Of a stretch of 64,000 bases of DNA, positions 18,265-27,154 are shown in pieces; position 1 is the first letter of the stretch, and the number at the start of each line of letters is the position of its first letter. Source of the DNA: Shinella zoogloeoides (GTDB taxonomy: Bacteria; Pseudomonadota; Alphaproteobacteria; Rhizobiales; Rhizobiaceae); contig NZ_CP086610.1 in the NCBI RefSeq assembly GCF_020883495.1, forward strand, positions 62,001-126,000. Reading direction: 5' to 3'. The notes under the pieces are model-generated. The model made no database searches. It was not told where the DNA came from and saw nothing but the letters and a program-made list of their open reading frames with translations. Both the position numbers and the translations under genes were made by a program.

Positions 18265-19254
18265 TTACGCCGCGGCTCTGATCCCTTCCGTGTGGGCCGC
18301 GCAGTAAAGGCTGCGGAGGATAGATGCGGCTATCGGGACAGGCCAGGAATTGCCAATGAGCTTGTATTTAAGAAGATCGTTCAAAGCACGCCCCCGGTAT
18401 GTGATGTCGTCGAGCCAGTCGTCTGGAAACCCCTGTCCACGCAGCGCTTCCTTTGGTGTAGGCCGCCTTACCACCAACCCCATGCCCTCAAACTCCTGAA
18501 CGACAAGAAAATCGAGTTCATGCCCTCGCATCCCGGCCTTCACCAGACCGGATGCACTGGCCATCAGCGTGCCGAGGATCGGCGGATGGTGGACAGCAGA
18601 GCTTCGAGCAGGGGAGCCGGCAGCTTGTATCCCAGTCTGCTTGCCCGTTTGAGAACGCCTGCGCAGGCTCTCGGCGTCAGCGAATACTTCATCAGCTCCG
18701 TAGAAGGCATCTCTGCAATGTCCGAGAATGAACAGCCTCCGGCGGCGTTGCGCAACGACTTCGGCGGCATCAATGATCCGATGACCATACGTGTATCCGG
18801 CAGCCACGAGTCCGTCGCCAAGCTCCCTGAAAGCTCGTCCGTTTTGCACGGTTTTGTAACGCGTGACGTTTTCAATGAAGACGTAGCGGGGTCGGACTTC
18901 GTGAATGATCCGCACGATCTCGGACGTGAGTTCGCGCTGGTCGTCCGTGCCCTGCTGCTTGCCTGCGATAGAGAAGGGCTGGCAGGGGATGCCTGCGGTG
19001 AGAATGTCGATTTTTCCATTGAATTTACTCCAGTTATTGAATTTGATAATGTCGCCGACGTTCTCGACGAGTGGAAACTTCTGGGACAAAAATGCTGCTG
19101 CTACAGGGTCTCGTTCGGCGAACGCCAAAACCTTGTGGGGCACGCCTGCCATCGTGAAGGCTGCGACGTCGCCACCTATGCCCGAGCATAAGCTGAGCAC
19201 CGTCAACGGTCGTCCGTCGACCAGGGGCGGATCTGCTATTGTTTTGTGATACAT
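18265..19254 (-). CDS. DNA (cytosine-5)-methyltransferase
   Basis: C5-cytosine methyltransferase of 329 residues. Conserved blocks occur in order: motif I LSLCSGIGG, motif IV GIPCQPFSIAG with the catalytic cysteine, motif VI FIENV, motif VIII QRRRRLFI, then a short target-recognition region, motif IX RPTPKEALRGQGFPDDW and motif X LIGNSWPVPIA. The ATG at 19254 (MYHKTIADPP) follows AGGAG. The target-recognition region, about 80 residues, is small. No restriction endonuclease is recognisable next to it, so it looks like an orphan methyltransferase, perhaps protecting the element from host restriction during transfer. Target sequence unknown. Confidence 0.92.
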   Translation of the reverse strand: MYHKTIADPPLVDGRPLTVLSLCSGIGGDVAAFTMAGVPHKVLAFAERDPVAAAFLSQKFPLVENVGDIIKFNNWSKFNGKIDILTAGIPCQPFSIAGKQQGTDDQRELTSEIVRIIHEVRPRYVFIENVTRYKTVQNGRAFRELGDGLVAAGYTYGHRIIDAAEVVAQRRRRLFILGHCRDAFYGADEVFADAESLRRRSQTGKQTGIQAAGSPARSSAVHHPPILGTLMASASGLVKAGMRGHELDFLVVQEFEGMGLVVRRPTPKEALRGQGFPDDWLDDITYRGRALNDLLKYKLIGNSWPVPIAASILRSLYCAAHTEGIRAAA

Positions 19255-19307
19255 GAATTTTCTCCTGTGCTTGATCACAGGATTAAGAATGCCGCAGTCG
19301 CTCGGCT

Positions 19308-19326
19308 AAACCGGCGTACCGACTCT
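19308..19326 (-). promoter_or_regulatory. 19-bp conserved site upstream of methyltransferase
   Basis: Plus-strand reading AAACCGGCGTACCGACTCT, 54-72 bp upstream of the methyltransferase start. Third member of the set at 13377 and 18100. Confidence 0.48.
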
Positions 19327-19393
19327 CGCAACCTTTTGCTCGACTAGAACCAACGCGATCCTCCCGGAACTTTAGACGTCGATCGAGTTACGC

Positions 19394-20962
19394 TTAGTGC
19401 TTGCCAGATTTACGGCGCGTGATCGTTTCGATCAGAGCCGTTGCGCTTGCAACAATTCTCTCGTCTCTAGCGCTTTCAGCGAGGCTCGCTTTCAGCTGAG
19501 GAAATTTTGGAACCTTGAGGTACCCCTCCCGTTTACTCCTGTCATACTGGCCTCGATAAAGTCGCCAGTGCAAAGAACGGCGCCATGTCCGCAGCGCAAG
19601 GACAGTTGCCTCAAGAACATCGACCCGCTCTCTGTTGAGTTGCTCACCTCCCCTATCCAAATTCCGGGCTTCAACCAGCCTGCTGTTAAGACGCGAGACG
19701 GTCTGGTCGAGTTGGAGGATCGCATGGCGTAAACTGGCAATCTCCTTAAGGTGCGCGGGATTGTAGTCACGGCTCGCAGAGCCGCCAGTGTTGCCAATGC
19801 CGCTGGAGCTAGATCTTCTGGCGGCATCTGGATTGACCGCTCTCTTGCGGTCCGAGTTAAAGAGAACCTCGCCATATCTGAACGTTGCCATCACGAGATT
19901 GGCCACCGGTTCCTGTTCGCCCTTGTTGAGCGCCCCTCTGTGAGCCGGCCATACTTTATCCAGGACCTCGATAATCAGCAGCCAGCCTGCATGTGGTGAG
20001 TAATCTCGCGTTATGCGGCGGCCAAGACCATTTGGGTTTCCCACTTTATCAAACTGCTGTTCGAGCAGCGCCTTCAGATGCTTTACAGCTCCCCTGAACC
20101 CTGTCTCATTCACGTTCGCCAGCTGCAGCAATACCGCTTTTTGATGGGTAGGCTTAACTGTACGAAAAAAATCTTCGATTGACTCGGCAAAGAACCGGGC
20201 GACATCCCCCCGAGTTTCCACAAGCCTCTCTGCGTCTTCGACAATCTTGCCAACCTGCGTTGCCAGAAATTGCTGAAACAAATCTGTTTTTCGGCTCGAT
20301 TGACCAAAGGCTTGCAAGAATGTGCTCACTGAGTCTCGATCAACATAGGCGGAAAGGGCAAATACTTTTCGGCCTAACCGCTCAATGAGGTGTAGTTCCT
20401 CCTCAGGTGCCAACGCTTGTGAGCGAATAGCCCGCACCATGGCCGCCATCATCAGGCCAAGAGCTTCAGTGGTGGAGTAAACGCATAGGATCTCGAAAAA
20501 ACCTTGTTGTCTGCGCCTCGCTACAAAGCCAGAAGCGCTTTCGTCGATTGCACGCTTCAGCTCCTGCCCCTCAATGTCTTCGTCGCCGGAAGCAACAAAA
20601 CGTCCATCACCGGGGACCTGCACTATGCCTGAACCAGCGGCATCGAAAGGCAGTTCCGTCAACGTCATAGACGCGACGGGATATGCTCCGGCAATAGCTC
20701 CCAAGGTCCAATCCTCAAGCCCGTCGAATCGTCGGGGCCACCTCTTGTCAATTGGGGCCTTTTCCAGATCGCCCAGCTGTTCGAGAACTTTGGACACGGG
20801 TACAACATGAAGCTCATCAAATCGCCGCAGGCTGTAGCGTTCCGCGATTGCTAGCAACGCGTTCTCAGTTGGTTGAGTATCCAGACCCAAGGCCCGACAA
20901 GCTGGATTTGCGAAACTGCGGAAGTCCTTAAGATCTTGCTCATCACAAGATTCGTCTGGCAT
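19394..20962 (-). CDS. hypothetical protein of mobile element
   Basis: A 522-residue soluble protein that I do not recognise. It is rich in helix, with no signal peptide, membrane segment or familiar nucleotide-binding motif. A serine/glycine-rich low-complexity stretch (SSSSGIGNTGGSAS) separates an N-terminal domain of about 390 residues from a predicted coiled coil (HAILQLDQTVSRLNSRL) and a basic C-terminus. The ATG at 20962 follows AAGGAG, and a longer start at 20995 overlaps the gene before. One base separates the two genes, so they are probably co-transcribed. The coiled coil and basic tail could suit a DNA-associated protein, but this is a guess. Confidence 0.72.
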   Translation of the reverse strand: MPDESCDEQDLKDFRSFANPACRALGLDTQPTENALLAIAERYSLRRFDELHVVPVSKVLEQLGDLEKAPIDKRWPRRFDGLEDWTLGAIAGAYPVASMTLTELPFDAAGSGIVQVPGDGRFVASGDEDIEGQELKRAIDESASGFVARRRQQGFFEILCVYSTTEALGLMMAAMVRAIRSQALAPEEELHLIERLGRKVFALSAYVDRDSVSTFLQAFGQSSRKTDLFQQFLATQVGKIVEDAERLVETRGDVARFFAESIEDFFRTVKPTHQKAVLLQLANVNETGFRGAVKHLKALLEQQFDKVGNPNGLGRRITRDYSPHAGWLLIIEVLDKVWPAHRGALNKGEQEPVANLVMATFRYGEVLFNSDRKRAVNPDAARRSSSSGIGNTGGSASRDYNPAHLKEIASLRHAILQLDQTVSRLNSRLVEARNLDRGGEQLNRERVDVLEATVLALRTWRRSLHWRLYRGQYDRSKREGYLKVPKFPQLKASLAESARDERIVASATALIETITRRKSGKH

Positions 20963-20963
20963 G

Positions 20964-21392
20964 TCATGCTCCTTTACGGGTCTGGCGAAGAGCAAGTGCC
21001 CGGTTCATTCGCGCGGTGATCTCGGCATCCACCGTTAACAAATTCGGGTTTGTCGAAATATCATCGACGTGCTCTATGTCGAAATGCGCAGCGGCGTGGA
21101 CCGGACGAGATGGTGTCAGGTCCAGATCACGTTCAGACTGCGCGCCCCTGCAAGCCCTAGCGTATGTCGCTCTGAGGACACTTTCGCTGATAGGAAGACC
21201 GCGCCTCGTGCACACGCCAACCTGACGCAGGAGTTCCGCGATCTGAGACCAGCTCGCTCCAGTGGCCCGAAGCTCTACGAAGAATTCAATATTCGCCCGA
21301 ATGGTCCGCTCAACTGGCAGTCGACCCAACGGTCCGTTTGATGCGGCTACCATCCTTGCCGCGCGTTTGCGGATTGTCTTCAAGTCGTTCAT
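20964..21392 (-). CDS. hypothetical protein, possible DNA-binding accessory protein
   Basis: A 142-residue protein, basic at the N-terminus (MNDLKTIRKRAARM). It has a central stretch FVELRATGASWSQIAELLRQ followed by GLPISESVLRATYARA, which reads like a helix-turn-helix with a following helix. Similar ASW-QIA segments occur in small plasmid-borne DNA-binding proteins. It immediately precedes the 522-residue hypothetical gene on the same strand. Family membership and role are unproven. Confidence 0.6.
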   Translation of the reverse strand: MNDLKTIRKRAARMVAASNGPLGRLPVERTIRANIEFFVELRATGASWSQIAELLRQVGVCTRRGLPISESVLRATYARACRGAQSERDLDLTPSRPVHAAAHFDIEHVDDISTNPNLLTVDAEITARMNRALALRQTRKGA

Positions 21393-21449
21393 AGGAAAAT
21401 GCTGCCATGAGATTTCGTCGGCCGCAAATCCGGAGCCGCCATGGCCGCA

Positions 21450-22325
21450 TTAATCAACTGAGAAGTGCTGCGGCAAGGGCGCAACACCGCCGTGTCCACG
21501 ATTGACCACGCATTCGCGCACCGTCGTTTCCCGGCCATCGGCATATCGGCGCTTGTGAGCCCGTCGATGATGCTCCTTCGGAGACGCATGTCCGCCTATA
21601 GCATTCGTTCCTCGGTACTGAAGCGCCTCCACGGAAATCCGCACCGTTGTCTGATGGGCGATTGTCTCCCTGCCCCGGCGGCGGCGCTCCCGGTTCGTAC
21701 GTTCGTCAACTGGTTTCGTTTCCACGGTAGCCTTGGGATGGCACAGCATACGGAACAGTCTGGCCAGCATGTTCGCATGTTCGTAGAATTCGTCGATCTC
21801 GTAATCGTCGGCATATTGCGTCAGGGCATTGAAAACCTTCACCGTGCCGCGTCGGCCAAGATCGTCGATCTCGTTCTGCGCCACAACGACATAAGTCCCG
21901 AAGTGGGAAAGGGTACTGTTCTGCTGGTCGAACACAAGCGGGGCAGCCGTGAAACCGCGTCCCTCGTCCCGCGTAACATCCCAGATGTATATGCGCTCAT
22001 CGGCGCCATCAGGGCCGTCGGCTGCGGTTTCGATCCAAACGTGTGGATGCGGCACGGGACAGGTCATCGCCTCTTCCCATTCCCATTCCTCCACCGTCGG
22101 GTAATGGACGATGAAATCGTTGTCTATGCAGATTTGAGAGCCTACCCAGACGAACTCGAAGATATCGGGGGCGGCGATGCGATCGAGAAGGCCGGCACGC
22201 ATTCCCCGAAGTCGCCATTCGTCTTTCATAGGCAGCGGCACGGTACCGAATTTAAGGCGATTGGCCCGGTTTAGTTGTAGAATCCGGTTTCTGACGCGCA
22301 ATACAGCCTCCATTCCTGGGCACAT
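21450..22325 (-). CDS. hypothetical protein
   Basis: A 291-residue protein with no membrane segment and no motif that I can assign. The N-terminal 200 residues are mixed alpha/beta with many aromatics (WVGSQICIDNDFIVHYP, HVWIETAADGPDG), and the tail is strongly basic (RTNRERRRRGRE, HHRRAHKRRYADGRE). The basic tail would suit a nucleic-acid-binding or phage/plasmid-type protein. It lies 57 bp upstream of the 142-residue gene on the same strand and is the last recognisable gene of the element before the insertion-sequence cluster. A later start at 22313 is possible. Confidence 0.6.
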   Translation of the reverse strand: MCPGMEAVLRVRNRILQLNRANRLKFGTVPLPMKDEWRLRGMRAGLLDRIAAPDIFEFVWVGSQICIDNDFIVHYPTVEEWEWEEAMTCPVPHPHVWIETAADGPDGADERIYIWDVTRDEGRGFTAAPLVFDQQNSTLSHFGTYVVVAQNEIDDLGRRGTVKVFNALTQYADDYEIDEFYEHANMLARLFRMLCHPKATVETKPVDERTNRERRRRGRETIAHQTTVRISVEALQYRGTNAIGGHASPKEHHRRAHKRRYADGRETTVRECVVNRGHGGVAPLPQHFSVD

Positions 22326-22675
22326 AGCTGGTGCCGCAACATCCGATTAGTGCGCTCTCCTGAAAAGCCGGTTATGAACGTGTCTAAAATTCTAGGTATG
22401 TATCGCTTCGATACCGCAGACGCGCAGTCATCCTATGCGTCTGGCTTCGCGCTTCGCGATCACGACCATGTTGTGGTTCGTTTCCAAATGCTTCAAAAAG
22501 TTTCAATCACACCTGTGCACCTGCCATCGCCAGCAGGTGGACGGTGGCAAGGGTGCCGGTCTTGGTGCCGTAACCCTCGGCGCCAAACAGCCGGGCAGGC
22601 AAAATCGCGCGGAAGATGAAGTTCAAACTCTGACCAACACCGAACTGACGGCAAACCGGCGCGGAATTGCTGTTC
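22326..22675. other. stretch without a supported gene
   Basis: Upstream flank of the hypothetical gene at 21450. No frame has a convincing protein and no RNA gene or attachment repeat was seen. It probably holds the promoter for the minus-strand genes and decayed sequence leading into the insertion-sequence cluster. Confidence 0.4.
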
Positions 22676-22797
22676 GAGTTGATCTCGCAACGATATGAGC
22701 GAGGCGCGACCCTGATCACGAGCAACCTTCCCTTTGATGAATGGACGGAGATGCTTGGGTCCGAGCGTCTGACCGGCGCACTGCTGGATCGTATCGC
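22676..22797 (+). pseudogene. istB fragment (IS21 family)
   Basis: The plus strand encodes ELISQRYERGATLITSNLPF and then DEWTEMLGSERLTGALLDRI, the C-terminal part of the IS21-family helper ATPase IstB. The rest of the gene and its istA partner are absent. The reading breaks at about 22797, where sequence resembling an IS66 terminal region begins. Confidence 0.75.
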
Positions 22798-22829
22798 GGG
22801 CGTCAACGTGCGGGGAAAATAGCGCTTAC
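22798..22829 (+). repeat. relic of an IS66-family right end
   Basis: CGTCAACGTGCGGGGAAAAT then AGCGCTTAC resembles the right terminus of the complete IS66 element at 28078 (CGTCAACGTGCAGGGAATTG then AGCGCTTAC at 30642-30670). It suggests that another IS66 copy once ended here. Confidence 0.5.
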
Positions 22830-22924
22830 GAAGAAAGGACTGGCGCAGGCCGATCCCATGGGTATTCCTCCGCCGAAGGCCGTCTGTCCTGACTGTCTAA
22901 TTGGCTTTAAGTGCTTGCCTTATG

Positions 22925-23075
22925 TCATGCGCTACAATCATTTCGCCCATTGAGGTCTTGTCAGCCGATGATCTTGGTCGCCGGCGGGATTGGTCGGACG
23001 AAGAGAAGGTCCGGATCGTTGAGGAAAGTCTTCAGGGATTTCGGCAGGGCTCGGCGACGGCTCGGCGATATGGAT
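22925..23075 (+). pseudogene. IS66 tnpA (orf1) 5' fragment
   Basis: Start of an IS66 first-frame protein: MSCATIISPIEVLSADDLG, then DWSDEEKVRIVEESLQGF and SATARRYGL, the helix-turn-helix part of the TnpA family. It is cut off where the IS3-family element begins at 23076. Together with the tnpC remnants at 24275 and 27783 it represents one broken IS66 copy whose middle, including tnpB, is deleted. Confidence 0.82.
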
Positions 23076-23146
23076 TGGTAATCCTCCCCGCGAATAAGGG
23101 GCTTCAAAAGTAGAATTTTCTCGGCAAGATGCTCGAGGAGATTTTG

Positions 23147-23410
23147 ATGAAGAAGAGCCGATTTACCGAAGCCCAGATCATGGCTGTGTTGCGCCAAGCG
23201 GAAGGCGGTGTCCCCGTACCTGAGCTTTGCCGGGAGCACGGCATCAGCAGTGCCAGTTTTTACAAATGGCGGGCAAAATATGGGGGTATGGATGCCTCTA
23301 TGATGAGCCAGATGAAGGCTCTTGAGGACGAGAACCGCCGATTGAAGCGGATGTATGCCGATTTGAGCATGCAGGCGGATCTGCTGAAGGAGGCTCTCGG
23401 AAAAAAATGA
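23147..23410 (+). CDS. IS3-family transposase OrfA
   Basis: An 87-residue helix-turn-helix protein with a leucine-zipper-like C-terminus. [20 protein letters not shown] and [17 protein letters not shown] are typical of the IS407/IS51 type. The start follows CGAGGAG. A run of seven A at its end (GGAAAAAAATGA) is a likely slippery site for the -1 frameshift that makes the OrfAB fusion transposase. Confidence 0.92.
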   Translation: MKKSRFTEAQIMAVLRQAEGGVPVPELCREHGISSASFYKWRAKYGGMDASMMSQMKALEDENRRLKRMYADLSMQADLLKEALGKK

Positions 23411-24234
23411 GGCGGCCATCTCAGCGCCGAGAGCTGGCCGAGAAAGCAGTGGCGCAACGCGGCGTGAGTGTCGCGCTGGCATGCAGGACATTTGGCGTCA
23501 GCGAGACCTGTTTTCGGTATAGCCCAAAGCGCAATGCCGATAACGATGAGATCGCCGATCTGTTGCTTGGGCTTGTGAAGGTGAAGAAGACCTGGGGCTT
23601 CGGTCTCTGCTTCCTGCATATGCGCAATGTCCAAGGCTTTCGCTGGAACCACAAACGAGTCTACCGCATCTACCGCGAGCTTGAGCTGAACCTGAGGATC
23701 AAGCCCCGCCGGCGGCTGAAGCGCGAGAAGCCAGAGGAGCTGGCGGTGCCCGATGCGCCGAACGTGGTCTGGTCGATGGACTTCATGGCGGATCGCCTGG
23801 CGGACGGTCGCCAGTTCAGGCTTCTGAACGTGTTGGACGACTTCAATCGAGAGCGACTGGGGATCGAGGTTGACTTCTCACTGCCTGCAGAGCGAGTCGT
23901 GCGCAGCCTCAACCAGATTATCGAATGGCGGGGCAAGCCACTGGCAATCAGGGTCGATAACGGCCCCGAATACGTCAGTTCGAAGCTGGTCGAATGGGCA
24001 GAGAAGCAAGGGATCGCATTGAACTACATCCAGCCCGGCAAGCCTCAGCAGAACGCCTATGTCGAGCGCTACAACCGAACTGTTCGGCATGAATGGCTCG
24101 ATCTGTATATTTTTGACAGCATAACGGAGGTGCAGGAGATCGCTACGGAATGGCTTTGGACGTATAACCACGAACGGCCCAACATGGGCATTGGCGGCAT
24201 CACACCCGCTCAGAAACTGAAAATGGCCGCGTGA
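23407..24234 (+). CDS. IS3-family transposase OrfB (DDE integrase domain)
   Basis: Catalytic half of the transposase. The retroviral-integrase-like fold shows its acidic residues in [18 protein letters not shown] and NAYVERYNR. It overlaps OrfA by 4 nt and begins in the -1 frame, and is likely expressed mainly as an OrfAB fusion. The frame is complete to its stop, so the element may be functional. Confidence 0.93.
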   Translation: MRRPSQRRELAEKAVAQRGVSVALACRTFGVSETCFRYSPKRNADNDEIADLLLGLVKVKKTWGFGLCFLHMRNVQGFRWNHKRVYRIYRELELNLRIKPRRRLKREKPEELAVPDAPNVVWSMDFMADRLADGRQFRLLNVLDDFNRERLGIEVDFSLPAERVVRSLNQIIEWRGKPLAIRVDNGPEYVSSKLVEWAEKQGIALNYIQPGKPQQNAYVERYNRTVRHEWLDLYIFDSITEVQEIATEWLWTYNHERPNMGIGGITPAQKLKMAA

Positions 24235-24274
24235 GTTCTACCGCTGAACCCCGTTAAAACGGGGAGGATTACCA

Positions 24275-24626
24275 GCTCACCGGACGCTCACCATCGCCGG
24301 GCAGTTCGACAGGCATTGTCCGCGCCGCTGGTGGATGAGTTCTTCACCTGGATCGCGGCCCAGGCAGAGCGTGTCTCACGCAAGTCCGACCTCGGAAAGG
24401 CGCTCGCCTACATGCTGACACGGCAGGAAGGCTTCCGGCTGTTCCTGGACGATGGCCATGTCGATATCGACTCCAACCTGGTGGAAAACGCGATCCGCCG
24501 CCCGGCCATGAACCGCCGCAACGCGCTCTTTGCAGGCCATGATGAAGGGGGTCGAAATTGGGCCCGGTTCGCAAGCCTGATCGGCACATGCAAAATGAAC
24601 GGCGTCGAACCATACGCCTATCTCTG
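24275..24626 (+). pseudogene. IS66 tnpC fragment, upstream piece
   Basis: C-terminal region of an IS66 TnpC transposase: PLVDEFFTWIAAQAERVSRK, SDLGKALAYML, DSNLVENAIRRPAMNRRN and RFASLIGTCKMNGVEPYAYL. The catalytic Glu region (VENAIRR) is present but the rest is lost. The frame is cut at 24627 by the younger IS66 element and resumes at 27783 after the 8-bp duplication TATCTCTG. Confidence 0.85.
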
Positions 24627-24707
24627 GTGAGCGCGACGAACACCCCACCTTTCCTTTTGCGATCGCGGCCGCGAGAACAGCTCCTTCACCGATAGGAGCG
24701 GAACGGG

Positions 24708-25178
24708 ATGGTCGAAGATCGCGCTGATGCCATGCTTGAAGCCATGGATGAAGGCATGCATGAAGCCAGGCATGAGGGAAAGTATCGTCGGATCGAGGTG
24801 ATCACGGGTCGACGCCAGCGGCGGAATTGGACCGACGAGGAGAAGGCGCGGATCCTTGCCGAAAGTGCAGAACCTGACGTGAACATCTCGGCGATCGCCC
24901 GGCGCTGGGGCGTCAATCGCGGTCTGCTGAACGTCTGGCGGCGCGAAGCCGGGCTGACCTCTCGACGATCCGCGCAAGCCGGCGCACAGCAGGCCATGTT
25001 CGTGCCGGTGACGGTGGTTGGCGATAGAACGTCTTGCGAGAACTCGCCGTCGGATGTCGCCCATGACGCCGCGGGGCGTATTGAGATCGAGATTGCTGGC
25101 GCGCGTATGACCGTGATCGGCTCGGTGGCGCCCGAATTGGCGCAGGCGATCGTGGCAACGTTGCGAGCACGCCGGTGA
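24708..25178 (+). CDS. IS66 TnpA (orf1) protein
   Basis: A 156-residue accessory protein with a helix-turn-helix (NWTDEEKARILAESAEP, ISAIARRWGVNRGLLNVWRR) and a C-terminal half ending RIEIEIAGARMTVIG, a common IS66 orf1 layout. Its stop overlaps the start of tnpB by 4 nt (GTGA). Confidence 0.9.
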   Translation: MVEDRADAMLEAMDEGMHEARHEGKYRRIEVITGRRQRRNWTDEEKARILAESAEPDVNISAIARRWGVNRGLLNVWRREAGLTSRRSAQAGAQQAMFVPVTVVGDRTSCENSPSDVAHDAAGRIEIEIAGARMTVIGSVAPELAQAIVATLRARR

Positions 25179-25531
25179 TTGGACTTTCGCCTGGTGGAGT
25201 GAAGATCATGGTGGCGACGCAGCCGGTCGACTTCCGGCGCGGCATGAATGGGCTTGTTGCGCTGGTGGCGTCAGCGCTTGCAGCTGATCCCTACTGTGGT
25301 GACGTGTTCGTGTTCCGCGCCAAGCGTCTCGATCGCCTGCGCTGCATTTATTGGGACGGATCAGGCATGATCCTGGCGACGAAATGGCTGGAGGCTGGCA
25401 CGTTCGTTTGGCCACCGATCCGTGATGGCGCGATGCAGATGAGTAGCCAGGAGTTCTCCCTTTTGCTGGCCGGTATCGACTGGACGCGGGTCAGGCGAAA
25501 CACCGTAAAGCGGCCAACGAAAGCAGGCTGA
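25175..25531 (+). CDS. tnpB: IS66 TnpB (orf2) protein
   Basis: A 118-residue protein of the IS66 Orf2 family. The hallmark PVDFRRGMNGLVALV and the later RLRCIYWDGSGMILATKWLE are present. Function in transposition is required in the family but not well defined. It starts at a GTG overlapping tnpA. An internal ATG at 25208 is less likely because MIGLSPGGVKI matches the family N-terminus. Confidence 0.92.
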   Translation: MIGLSPGGVKIMVATQPVDFRRGMNGLVALVASALAADPYCGDVFVFRAKRLDRLRCIYWDGSGMILATKWLEAGTFVWPPIRDGAMQMSSQEFSLLLAGIDWTRVRRNTVKRPTKAG

Positions 25532-25579
25532 TCCTATTGGATTTGCTTGAAGATTCAGGGTCATGTGCTAGGGTCTGCC

Positions 25580-27154
25580 ATGCCGCTTCGACCCGACCCT
25601 TTACCTCAGGATGCCGCGCAATTGAGCCGAATCATTCTCTCGCTCGATGCAGAGAATGCCGACCTCAAGGCGCGCGTTGCCTTCCTGGAGCGGCAGCTCT
25701 TTGGGCCGAAATCGGAGAAGATGACGGCGATCGACCCGAAGCAGGCGACGCTTGAGCTTGGCGATCTCAGCGACATTCCCGCGGCGGCCAATGACGATGT
25801 TGCACCCGTGGCTGACGGCCGAAAGCAGGAGCGGCGATCGCCGGCGCGCAACATCGGCCGGTTACCCAGGCATCTCCCACGGTATGAAGAGCTCATCGAG
25901 CCGGAGAGCAAGATTTGCCCGTGCTGCTCGTTCGAGCTGCATTGCATCGGCACGGACGTCAGTGAGGCGCTCGACATCGTGCCGGCGGTTGTCCGGGTGA
26001 AGCGGACGATCCGGCCGCGCTACGCATGCCGGGCCTGCGAGAGTGCCATTGTGCAAGCGCCAGCGCCGGCGCGTGTGATGGACGGCGGCATGGTGACCAC
26101 GGCGTTTGCCGCCCATGTCGCCGTTTCGAAGTTCGCCTGGCATTTGCCGCTTCATCGCCAGGCGCAGATGCTTGCCTCCTGCGGCGTGATCATCGATCGC
26201 GGCACGCTCGGGGCCTGGGTGACGCGGGTCGCCTGGTGGCTTGAGCTTCTCTATGACGCGCTGCTTGCCTTCATCCGCTCCCAGCCAAGGGTGTTCTGTG
26301 ATGAGACGCCGCTCCCGCGGCTTGATCCGGGGCGTAAGCGAACCAAGGTCTGCCAACTTTGGGCGCAGGCGGTCGACGATCGGCCATGGAATGGTCCGGC
26401 GCCGCCGGCGGTGGCCTATACTTTTGCCGAAAGCCGCAGCGCGCGCGAGGTCGAGGGGCAATTGTCGTCGTTTGCCGGCGTGCTCCAGGTCGATGGGTAC
26501 CAAGCCTATAAAACCTTGGCCAAGCGCCGGGGGAGGAGCAATGTCGCTCCCATGCGGCTGGCCTTCTGCCTTGCCCATGCCCGACGCAAGTTCGTCGAAA
26601 TCGTCAAGATGACCGGGTCTGCTGAGGCCCTGTCGATCCTTGCCAGGATTGCCGAGCTCTATCGGATCGAAGCGAAACTGCGCGGCGAAAATGCCGATAC
26701 CCGGCTCACGGTGCGGCGTCGCGAGGCAGCGCCCATCATGAGCGAACTGAAGGCCCAGCTCACCGAACTGAGCGACGAGGTGTCGTCGAAATCGGCGCTT
26801 GGCAAGGCCGTCACCTACACGCTCAACCACTGGAACGGACTGGCAGCCTTCCTGGAGGATGGCCGGATCGAAGTGGACTCCAATGTGGTCGAGCGTTCGA
26901 TGAAATCGGTGGCTCTGACGAGGAAGAACTCGTTGTTCGTGGGCAGCGAACGCGGTGGCAAGACGTTCGCGGTCCTCGCATCGCTCGTCAACACGGCAAA
27001 GCTCAATAGTGTAGACCCCGAAGCTTGGCTTGCCGACGTGCTCGAGCGCATCATCTCCGGCAAGGTGACCGCGAACCAGATGGATACGCTCTTTCCATGG
27101 ACCTGGAAGGCCAACCGCGAGAGCATTGCAGATCAGGAGCGACGGGCGGCATGA
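25580..27154 (+). CDS. tnpC: IS66 TnpC transposase
   Basis: DDE transposase of 524 residues. An N-terminal coiled coil (ILSLDAENADLKARVAFLER) and a zinc-binding region with CPCC and CRAC are followed by the catalytic core containing VFCDETPLPRLDPG, VLQVDGYQAYKTLA and VDSNVVERSMKSVAL. The start at 25580 (MPLRPDPLPQ) is preferred over 25547. It overlaps the passenger gene by 4 nt. Confidence 0.93.
   Translation: MPLRPDPLPQDAAQLSRIILSLDAENADLKARVAFLERQLFGPKSEKMTAIDPKQATLELGDLSDIPAAANDDVAPVADGRKQERRSPARNIGRLPRHLPRYEELIEPESKICPCCSFELHCIGTDVSEALDIVPAVVRVKRTIRPRYACRACESAIVQAPAPARVMDGGMVTTAFAAHVAVSKFAWHLPLHRQAQMLASCGVIIDRGTLGAWVTRVAWWLELLYDALLAFIRSQPRVFCDETPLPRLDPGRKRTKVCQLWAQAVDDRPWNGPAPPAVAYTFAESRSAREVEGQLSSFAGVLQVDGYQAYKTLAKRRGRSNVAPMRLAFCLAHARRKFVEIVKMTGSAEALSILARIAELYRIEAKLRGENADTRLTVRRREAAPIMSELKAQLTELSDEVSSKSALGKAVTYTLNHWNGLAAFLEDGRIEVDSNVVERSMKSVALTRKNSLFVGSERGGKTFAVLASLVNTAKLNSVDPEAWLADVLERIISGKVTANQMDTLFPWTWKANRESIADQERRAA

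Larger units (their letters stand above)
23076..24274 (+). mobile_element. IS3-family insertion sequence
   Basis: A 1,199-bp element bounded by TGGTAATCCTCCCCG and its inverted copy CGGGGAGGATTACCA, with TG...CA tips as usual for IS3. No target duplication is present (GGAT on the left, GCTC on the right). The flanks are different parts of an IS66 element, so a deletion occurred next to it or recombination joined two copies. Confidence 0.88.
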
